Positions 6,924 to 11,540 of a DNA stretch of 11,540 nt are shown in pieces. Position 1 is the stretch's first letter; every line of letters begins with the position of its first letter. The DNA comes from WRMR01 sp031548645. Its GTDB lineage: Bacteria; Planctomycetota; Planctomycetia; Pirellulales; Thermoguttaceae. The translations under genes were made by a program, and so were the position numbers. The DNA lies in contig JAVBQX010000147.1 of the NCBI GenBank assembly GCA_031548645.1, positions 1 to 11,540 of the forward strand. The letters run 5' to 3'. Below the pieces are notes generated by a model that worked only from the letters and a program-made list of their open reading frames with translations, was not told where the DNA came from and searched no databases.

Positions 6924-6955
6924 CGACATTTCCTGATAGACACGGGGGGGTGTCG
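6924..6955 (+). other. Competing hairpins with a seven-G loop in the leader of the glycine-rich gene
   Basis: GACAC (6939-6943) and GTGTC (6950-6954) flank a G-run. The same right arm could instead pair as TGTCG (6951-6955) with CGACA (6924-6928). Further down, a bulged GC hairpin (about 6994-7010) precedes the ribosome site. In 6815-7061 I see no convincing promoter hexamers, so the transcription start of the next gene is unplaced. Confidence 0.25.
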
Positions 6956-7061
6956 TGATTAAGATAAAATGAGAGACATTTTGTCATTTCAACGCGCGGA
7001 AATCCTGCGCGGCGGGTTCAAGCCATAGAAGTTATTGAAATTCCCTGGGAGGTATTTGGTT

Positions 7062-8108
7062 ATGTCAATGCGTTACAGAACCATTTTCATGGTGCTGCTC
7101 TGCCTGGGTGTTGTTTTGGGAACAGCATCCTTTTCCGAGGCTCAAAAGAAAACCGCGTCTTCGAAGAAAAAAGCGGAAAGTACCGAAAAAGAAACGGAAG
7201 CCGCAGAAGTCAATACGGTTAACGTCAAACTGTTCGATGCCATGAAGGACGGATTGGTCAAAGTGGACGTATCGGCCACCAATGCTTTCTCGGCCAATGT
7301 TAAAGTGAGCAATTTGACCAAAGATAACCTCGTGATCGACCTGCCGACCTCGTTTGCGTTAACCCCGGTTCTCGCCCAATATGGCGGCGGCGGTGGTTAC
7401 GGCGGTGGCGGTGGCGGCGGATACGGCGGAGGCGGACGTAGCGGTGGCGGCGGAGGCTACGGCGGTGGCGGCGGAGGTAGTTACGGCGGAGGCGGTGGCA
7501 ACCAATCTTCCGGCGGCGGCTATGGCGGCGGCGGTGGCGGACGCAGTGGCGGCGGTGGCTATGGCGGCGGCGGTGGTTACGGCGGTGGCGGCGGCGGTGG
7601 TTACGGTGGCGGGGGGCGAGGCGGATATAATGTCGCCGATGAAGTTCCGCCGGCGACACAACGCAAAACCAACCGAAGTTACAATATCCCTCCGGAAAAA
7701 GCCATTACGGAAACCGTGCGAACCCTTTGCCTTGAGCACGGAAAAGCTGACCCGACCCCCAGGGTCAAGTATGAAATGCGTCCGCTTTCCGATGTGACAA
7801 CCCGCAAGGAAGTTCAGGTTCTCTGCGAAATGCGAGGCAATGATGCGGTCGATCAGACTGTTGCCCAGGCGGCGGTCTGGAACCTCAATAATGATATGAG
7901 CTGGGACGAACTGAACGCCAAGCAAGCCCGATCCATGGGTACGCGTCCGCGTCCGTATTTCGACCCCGGCGTCATTGAGGCGGCCCGACGCCTGACGGAC
8001 GACGCCCTTGCGATCGCGGAAGAAATCAAGGCGGAAGAAGAAAAGCAAAAGCTGGAGGAACAATCGCAAGATCTGCTGGAATACGCGATTGAACAGGACA
8101 GCAAATAA
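7062..8108 (+). CDS. Secreted glycine-rich protein with conserved-looking C-terminal domain, unknown function
   Basis: 348 residues. The ATG at 7062 has GGGAGGT 8 nt upstream and starts a signal peptide (VLLCLGVVLGTASFSEA, likely cut after Ala27); an in-frame TTG at 7035 lies before that site and is rejected. After the leader comes a Lys/Glu-rich stretch (about 28-48), then a small domain, then a low-complexity region (about 107-189) made of GGYGGGG and RSGGGG units. The C-terminal 150 residues are a folded-looking domain (YNIPPEKAITETVRTLCLEHGKADP, VDQTVAQAAVWNLNNDMSWDEL) that I think recurs in planctomycete secreted proteins but cannot name. The last 40 residues (EEIKAEEEKQKLEEQ) should form a charged helix or coiled coil. 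It is exported, so despite the RGG-like look an RNA-binding role is unlikely; a matrix or envelope role is a guess. It is followed by the BMC promoter and is probably a separate transcript. Confidence 0.8.
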   Translation: MSMRYRTIFMVLLCLGVVLGTASFSEAQKKTASSKKKAESTEKETEAAEVNTVNVKLFDAMKDGLVKVDVSATNAFSANVKVSNLTKDNLVIDLPTSFALTPVLAQYGGGGGYGGGGGGGYGGGGRSGGGGGYGGGGGGSYGGGGGNQSSGGGYGGGGGGRSGGGGYGGGGGYGGGGGGGYGGGGRGGYNVADEVPPATQRKTNRSYNIPPEKAITETVRTLCLEHGKADPTPRVKYEMRPLSDVTTRKEVQVLCEMRGNDAVDQTVAQAAVWNLNNDMSWDELNAKQARSMGTRPRPYFDPGVIEAARRLTDDALAIAEEIKAEEEKQKLEEQSQDLLEYAIEQDSK

Positions 8109-8216
8109 GGTTCGCCTATTCTGTTTTGCACCCATCCGGACAAAGCCTGCTACGCCAATTGGGACAGTTGCCACATTTTGTGAACTTCCTTCTTGGCGTT
8201 GCAAGCTGTTTTGGAT

Positions 8217-8238
8217 GCGGTGTTTTTTTCGTCACCGC
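8217..8238 (+). other. Hairpin with a T7-containing loop after the glycine-rich gene
   Basis: GCGGTG (8217-8222) and CACCGC (8233-8238) pair perfectly around a 10-nt loop containing seven T. It may contribute to ending transcription of the preceding gene, but the T-run is in the loop rather than after the stem, so it is not a standard terminator. No better terminator was found in 8109-8300. Confidence 0.25.
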
Positions 8239-8300
8239 TTTGTGAAAATGGCCAAACTTTGTCGTTTTTTTAAAAAAAGCAAACTTTTCGGCTTGCATAC

Positions 8301-8328
8301 TTGGAATCGTTTGCAAAATTCGTATAAT
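8301..8328 (+). promoter_or_regulatory. Predicted promoter of the BMC operon
   Basis: TTGGAA (8301-8306), a 16-bp spacer, and a perfect TATAAT (8323-8328). A 14-bp T7A7 palindrome (8265-8278) lies 22 bp upstream and could act as an UP-like or bent-DNA element. The predicted leader runs about 215 nt from 8335 to the pduL start at 8550. It holds mutually exclusive small hairpins (TGAG 8348-8351 with CTCA 8357-8360, or CTCAC 8357-8361 with GTGAG 8368-8372), a palindrome AAAACGTTTT (8475-8484) and a CCGC/GCGG hairpin (8512-8523) near the ribosome site. No gene is supported in 8109-8549. Confidence 0.6.
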
Positions 8329-8549
8329 GCTTTTCATGTATTGGGAATGAGTTTCGCTCACGTTGAGGTGAGATGATTTCCGATCTTCTTCACTGGGGTG
8401 TGTGCCGGGCGGGTCGCCGCGGTTGTTCTTGCACTTCCAAAATAGTTGAAACAAATCGCTCAAAATGAGCCGAAAAAACGTTTTAGCTGACGACCTTTTC
8501 AGAATCAACCGCCGCAGAAGCGGAACGATTGAAAAATCAGGGAAATTCC

Positions 8550-9236
8550 ATGACAGGGACATTGGACAGGCAAACAATCGAAAGTATTGTCAGGCAAATT
8601 GTTTATAATCGTTTCGCGACCACGTCGGACTGCGGTTGCGCATCAAAAGCCGGTGAGTACAAACCGAACCTCGTCGTCAGCATTTCCGCCCGACATGTGC
8701 ATCTTTCGGACGCGGACGTCGAAATCCTGTTCGGCAAGGGGCACAAACTGACGAAAATGAAAGACCTGTACCAGGACGGCTTCTTCGCGGCGGAGGAAAC
8801 GCTCATGATCGTGGGCCCGCGCAAACGCATGTTGCCTTCGGTGCGGATTTTGGGACCGACCCGGCCCGCGACGCAGGTGGAACTGGCCTTCACCGACGGA
8901 ATTTCGCTCGGAATCGACATGCCGGTGCGGGAAAGCGGAAAAATCGAAAATTCGCCCGGCTGCGTACTGGTCGGACCGAAAGGCGTCGTCGAACTGAAAC
9001 AGGGCGTCATCCGGGCCGAACGTCATGCCCACATGGGGCCGGCCGACGCGGAATATTACGGCGTCAAGGATAAAGAACGAATGACCTTGCGGGTTCACGC
9101 CAACGGCTGCACGACGACTTTTGAAAACGTCCTCGTGCGAATCGGCAAGGGAATCAAACTGGAAGTGCATCTCGACACGGACGAGGGAAACGCTTCGGAC
9201 TTGGAACACGCGACGAAAGTCGAACTGATAAAATAG
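8550..9236 (+). CDS. pduL: PduL phosphotransacylase, microcompartment-targeted
   Basis: 228 residues. PduL exchanges CoA and phosphate on acyl groups (acyl-CoA + Pi to acyl-phosphate + CoA), recycling CoA inside the shell. The ATG at 8550 has AGGG 7 nt upstream. Residues about 4-22 (TLDRQTIESIVRQIVYNRF) form an amphipathic helix typical of an encapsulation peptide, followed by a loose linker to about 40. Two PduL beta-barrel halves follow. Candidate zinc ligands by family pattern are H49 and H51 in SARHVHLS, E111 in QVELAF, H159 and H161 in AERHAHMG, and H207 in LEVHLDTDEGNAS. SARHVHLS and LVGPKGVVEL are near-diagnostic. It is the first gene of the BMC operon, and its stop codon directly abuts a 7-bp repeat array. 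Acyl specificity (acetyl, propionyl or lactyl) cannot be read from sequence. Confidence 0.95.
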   Translation: MTGTLDRQTIESIVRQIVYNRFATTSDCGCASKAGEYKPNLVVSISARHVHLSDADVEILFGKGHKLTKMKDLYQDGFFAAEETLMIVGPRKRMLPSVRILGPTRPATQVELAFTDGISLGIDMPVRESGKIENSPGCVLVGPKGVVELKQGVIRAERHAHMGPADAEYYGVKDKERMTLRVHANGCTTTFENVLVRIGKGIKLEVHLDTDEGNASDLEHATKVELIK

Positions 9237-9328
9237 AGTGTGGAGTGTGGAATGTGGAGTGTGGAGTTGGGGCATCACTATGATTTTCCTTCTTCCAAAC
9301 TCCAAACTTCAAACTTCAAACTCCAAAC
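9237..9328. repeat. Facing 7-bp tandem repeat arrays between pduL and the first BMC-H gene
   Basis: Right after the pduL stop are five heptamers of AGTGTGG type (9237-9271; variants AATGTGG and AGTTGGG). After 22 nt come five heptamers of TCCAAAC/TTCAAAC type (9294-9328), which on the other strand read GTTTGGA. The two arrays belong to one AGTNTGG-like family in opposite orientation and can pair imperfectly. The array ends 19 nt before the ribosome site GGAGA (9348-9352). Confidence 0.9.
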
Positions 9329-9361
9329 TATTCATAAAGATATTTCTGGAGAATTGAAATC

Positions 9362-9664
9362 ATGGCAAAGAATATGGAAGCGCTGGGAATGCTCGAAGCG
9401 AAGGGGTTCATCACCCTTGTCGAGGCGACCGACGCGATGTTGAAGGCGGCCAATGTCGAGTTCATCGGCTGGGACAAAGTGGGCAGCGGACTGGTCAGCG
9501 TGTTCATCACCGGTGACGTCGCGGCCGTCAAAGCGGCCACCGACGCCGGGGCCACAGCGGGCGGACGCGTCGGCGAAATCGTCAGCGTCCAGGTCATTCC
9601 GCGTCCGCACGACGACATCAACAAGGTGTTGCCGCCGCGTTTCAGCAAAAAATCGAGTGTCTAA
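9362..9664 (+). CDS. BMC-H hexameric shell protein, first copy
   Basis: 100 residues, a single BMC domain (MEALGMLEAKGFITLVEATDAMLKAANVEF... GDVAAVKAATDAGA... VQVIPRPHDDI). BMC-H proteins form cyclic hexamers that tile the facets of the microcompartment shell; the loop at the six-fold axis lines the pore. Here that loop is about D38-K-V-G-S-G43 with a preceding GW, close to the KIGSG pore of PduA. Lys28 corresponds to the conserved inter-hexamer lysine. A basic 9-residue tail (PRFSKKSSV) extends past the usual end. The start at 9362 has GGAGA 9 nt upstream. It is separated from pduL by 125 bp holding repeat arrays, an unusually long gap for an operon of this kind. Confidence 0.96.
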   Translation: MAKNMEALGMLEAKGFITLVEATDAMLKAANVEFIGWDKVGSGLVSVFITGDVAAVKAATDAGATAGGRVGEIVSVQVIPRPHDDINKVLPPRFSKKSSV

Positions 9665-9679
9665 TACAATAAACAATTG

Positions 9680-9851
9680 AGTGTGGAGTGTGGAGTGTGG
9701 AGTGTGGAGTCGGGAGTTGGGAGTTGGGAGTCAAGAGTTTGGAGTTGGGGCGGGGAAGATATTTTCCCAGCTTCAATGGTCCAATCCTTAACTGCACACT
9801 CCACACTCCACACTCCACACTTTGATCACTCCACACTCCACACTCCACACT
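9680..9851. repeat. Facing 7-bp tandem repeat arrays between the two BMC-H genes
   Basis: Ten heptamers at 9680-9749: four exact AGTGTGG, then variants such as AGTCGGG, AGTTGGG and AGTTTGG. After a 44-nt spacer come two blocks of the complement, CCACACT: 9794-9821 (four units, first GCACACT) and 9824-9851 (four units, first degenerate, after a 2-nt slip). The arms form a perfect 27-bp inverted repeat (9680-9706 with 9795-9821); the second block offers an alternative 23-bp partner. The spacer has its own stem GGGAA/TTCCC (9753-9757, 9764-9768). The array ends 6 nt before the ribosome site GAGGT (9858-9862) of the next gene. Confidence 0.95.
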
Positions 9852-9868
9852 GAATATGAGGTAATATC

Positions 9869-10138
9869 ATGCAAGACGCCATCGGACTTGTGGAAACCAA
9901 AGGTCTTGTCGCACTCGTCGAAGCGACCGACGCCATGGCCAAGGCGGCCAACGTCGAAATCGTCAAGAAAATCCAGATCGGCGGCGGACTCGTCACGACC
10001 GTCGTCAAGGGCGATGTCGGCAGCGTCCGCGCCGCCGTCGAGGCCGGCGCCAATGCCGCCTCGCAGGTCGGCGAACTCGTCGGCAGCCACATCATCCCGC
10101 GACCGGCCGACGGAATCGTCGACGCGTTCATGAGTTGA
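9869..10138 (+). CDS. BMC-H hexameric shell protein, second copy
   Basis: 89 residues, a minimal canonical BMC-H protein of PduA/EutM type (MQDAIGLVETKGLVALVEATDAM... GDVGSVRAAVEAGANAAS... HIIPRP). It would co-assemble with the first copy in the shell facets. The pore loop is Q36-I-G-G-G40, lacking the lysine and serine of the PduA pore, so the channel differs from that of the first copy. The conserved inter-hexamer lysine is Lys25. The ATG at 9869 has GAGGT 6 nt upstream, immediately after the repeat arrays. Downstream, a 114-bp spacer with a strong hairpin leads to the kinase gene. The two copies are clearly paralogous but diverged, so this is not a recent duplication. Confidence 0.96.
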   Translation: MQDAIGLVETKGLVALVEATDAMAKAANVEIVKKIQIGGGLVTTVVKGDVGSVRAAVEAGANAASQVGELVGSHIIPRPADGIVDAFMS

Positions 10139-10180
10139 TGTTTGATGGATTGCCGGTGATCCGGGCGGTGAACCCTTAGC

Positions 10181-10198
10181 CGTCGGGCTTGCCCGACG
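10181..10198. other. Strong GC hairpin between the second BMC-H gene and ackA
   Basis: CGTCGGG (10181-10187) and CCCGACG (10192-10198) form a perfect 7-bp stem with a CTTG loop. Only three T follow, so full termination is unlikely; it may attenuate or protect an mRNA end. The surrounding sequence (GTGAACCCTTAGCCGTCGGG) looks like a dispersed planctomycete intergenic motif, which I cannot confirm from one copy. Confidence 0.5.
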
Positions 10199-10252
10199 TT
10201 TGCTCGTTCATTGGCGCTGTTCACTGGTGCGCTGACGAATTATGAGGCCGTT

Positions 10253-11476
10253 ATGAAAATTCTTGTCGCCAATCTCGGATCGACCAGTTTCAAATATTCG
10301 CTTTACGACATGACCGGCGAGACGGTGCTTGCCCGCGGTCGCGTCGAGCGAATCGGCGAAGCGGTCTCACCCTGCGCCGTGCAAATCGGGGACCGGAAGA
10401 CGGAAATCACCGTCCCTGTACCGGATCACGCGGTCGCGGTGCGCCAGTGCCTGGCCCAGTTGACCGATCCGGAAACCGGTTGTCTGAAAGACGCTTCGGA
10501 AGTCGCCGCGATTGGATTCAAGGCCGTGCTCGCGGCCGGATATTCCGGCGTGCAGCGGGTGACGAAGGAACTGCTCGACGCGATGGACGAACTGAGCGAC
10601 GTCATGCCGGCGCACAATCCGCCGTACATCCGCGCGATGCGTCAACTTGCCGAACGCCTGCCCGACATCCCGCTCGTGGCGGCTTTTGAGACGGGCTTTC
10701 ACCAAACGATCCCCGACCGGAACCGTTATTACGGCGTGCCGCTCGAATGGGCGGAAAAGTATTCCGTCGTGCGCTGGGGATTTCACGGCGCCAGTCATCG
10801 TTACATCGCCGAACGTACCGCCGAACTTTTGGGTCGCGAAGACCTGCGAATCATCTCGTGTCACCTGGGCGGATCGAGTTCGCTCTGCGCCATCAACGCC
10901 GGAAAAAGTGTCGCGGCCAGCATGGGGACGAGTGCCCAGACGGGGCTGTTTCACAACAACCGCGTCGGTGATTTCGATCCGTTCATGGTGTCGTATTTGA
11001 TGCGGAAACTCGGCAAGACACACGAGGAACTGCTCAACTTGCTCGCGACGAAAAGCGGCCTGTTCGGTTTGAGCGGCGTCAGCGCCGACCTCCGTGACGT
11101 CATGCACGCCGCGGAATCGGGCAACGACCGGGCCAGACTCGCCGTCGATGTTTTGGTCGGCGACATCAGGAAGTACCTCGGCGCCTATCTCGTCGAACTC
11201 GGCGGGGCGGACGTCATCGTCTTCACCGGCGGGATTGGCGAGCATCAGACCAACGTCCGTGAAATGGTCACCGCAAACCTGGAATCGCTCGGAATCGTGC
11301 TCGACCCCGCGACGAACGAAAAAGCCCGCGGAACCGAACAAGCCGTCAACGCCGCGAACAGCAAAACGCACATCTGGGTCGTCCCGACCAACGAGGAACT
11401 GATCGTCGCGCGGCAGACGGCGGAGAAATGCAGAATGCAAGAAAATGCAGAATGCAGAGTGCAGAATGCAGAATAA
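10253..11476 (+). CDS. ackA: Acetate/propionate kinase family protein of the BMC operon, divergent active site
   Basis: 407 residues; acyl-phosphate + ADP to acid + ATP, the step after PduL. The ATG at 10253 has GAGG 5 nt upstream and starts the first strand (MKILVANLGSTS). Family motifs are present: HNP (H121), FHGASH (H178), HLGG (H204), NNRVGDFDP (R237), FTGGIGE, PTNEEL (E381). Against the Methanosarcina enzyme, Arg91 is Lys90 (IGFKAV for GHRVV) and Asp148 is Glu146 (FETGFHQ for FDTAFHQ). Pocket residues Leu122 and Pro232 are Ala120 and Ala228. This suggests a larger acyl group than acetyl (propionyl or lactyl) and perhaps altered catalysis. The last 15 residues or so are encoded by a 7-bp repeat array and replace the normal end. 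It probably acts in the cytosol or at the shell; no encapsulation peptide is seen. Confidence 0.9.
   Translation: MKILVANLGSTSFKYSLYDMTGETVLARGRVERIGEAVSPCAVQIGDRKTEITVPVPDHAVAVRQCLAQLTDPETGCLKDASEVAAIGFKAVLAAGYSGVQRVTKELLDAMDELSDVMPAHNPPYIRAMRQLAERLPDIPLVAAFETGFHQTIPDRNRYYGVPLEWAEKYSVVRWGFHGASHRYIAERTAELLGREDLRIISCHLGGSSSLCAINAGKSVAASMGTSAQTGLFHNNRVGDFDPFMVSYLMRKLGKTHEELLNLLATKSGLFGLSGVSADLRDVMHAAESGNDRARLAVDVLVGDIRKYLGAYLVELGGADVIVFTGGIGEHQTNVREMVTANLESLGIVLDPATNEKARGTEQAVNAANSKTHIWVVPTNEELIVARQTAEKCRMQENAECRVQNAE
11429..11473. repeat. TGCAGAA 7-bp tandem repeat forming the end of ackA
   Basis: Units at 11429-11435, 11446-11452, 11453-11459 (TGCAGAG), 11460-11466 and 11467-11473, with one 10-nt degenerate unit (11436-11445). 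The array lies inside the reading frame, and the stop TAA (11474-11476) follows the last unit directly. The heptamer differs from that between the shell genes but has the same period. The remaining 64 bases (11477-11540) are AT-rich with no supported feature. Confidence 0.9.
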
Positions 11477-11540
11477 TAAAATTCGTGATCGATATGATCA
11501 AAGAATTGGATTTTACTGTAATATTTTACAATTGGGTTTT

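Noticed and set aside
7359..8204. Ala/Thr-rich minus-strand frame opposite the glycine-rich gene
   Set aside because: It is the antisense reading of GGC/GGT repeats; the plus strand has a strong ribosome site and signal peptide.
8116..8577. 153-codon minus-strand frame across the BMC leader
   Set aside because: It covers a good plus-strand promoter and leader, lacks a ribosome site and shows no family motif.
9642..9848. Minus-strand frame reading VECGVWSVECGVWS repeats
   Set aside because: It is simply a translation of the 7-bp tandem arrays.
9237..9851. CRISPR array
   Set aside because: The units are 7 bp, contiguous and degenerate, with no unique spacers and no cas genes nearby.
11494..11540. 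Possible start of another gene at the right edge (MIKELDFTVIFYNWV...)
   Set aside because: Only 15 codons are visible, with no ribosome site and AT-rich sequence; it cannot be judged.

Overview
The window looks like chromosomal DNA from a planctomycete, or a close relative in the Planctomycetes-Verrucomicrobia group. Three things point there. There is a DUF1559-type secreted protein with a pilin-like N-terminus and a C-terminal H-x9-DG motif, a family hugely expanded in planctomycetes. There is an orphan MraZ-type regulator with no cell-wall cluster around it. The right end carries the start of a bacterial microcompartment (BMC) operon in the order PduL, BMC-H, BMC-H, acetate-kinase family protein, as in the planctomycete/verrucomicrobial (PVM) fucose/rhamnose microcompartments. 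Coding DNA is GC-rich and the spacers are strongly AT-rich. No tRNA, rRNA, CRISPR array or transposase gene was seen.

Layout. Positions 2-565 hold the 3' part of a nifU gene cut by the window edge. A 150-bp inverted-repeat element follows. Positions 825-2732 encode a secreted, membrane-anchored protein of unknown function with a glutamine-amidotransferase-like core. Positions 2886-4283 encode LutB, the iron-sulfur subunit of lactate oxidation, behind its own promoter. A minus-strand DUF1559 gene (5521-4391) ends in a clean intrinsic terminator facing lutB. The AT-rich stretch 5522-6105 carries a mraZ promoter with two near-identical inverted TGGG boxes. mraZ (6106-6591) has a terminator, and a secreted glycine-rich protein (7062-8108) follows.

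A good promoter at 8301-8328 starts the BMC operon: pduL (8550-9236), two BMC-H shell genes (9362-9664 and 9869-10138) and an ackA-family gene (10253-11476). The operon probably continues past the window. PduL would turn acyl-CoA into acyl-phosphate inside the shell, recycling CoA, and the kinase would turn acyl-phosphate into acid plus ATP. If the substrate is lactaldehyde from fucose or rhamnose, the acid could be lactate, which LutB could help oxidise; this link is an inference.

The most unusual signals are in the BMC operon. Both shell genes are preceded by facing arrays of 7-bp tandem repeats (AGTGTGG type, then its complement), placed just upstream of the ribosome binding site. A different 7-bp array (TGCAGAA) has become the C-terminal tail and stop codon of the kinase. 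The kinase has also lost two classical catalytic residues (Arg91 to Lys, Asp148 to Glu, Methanosarcina numbering) and has two pocket residues reduced to alanine, which suggests an acyl substrate larger than acetate. The mraZ operator candidate is the other strong regulatory signal.
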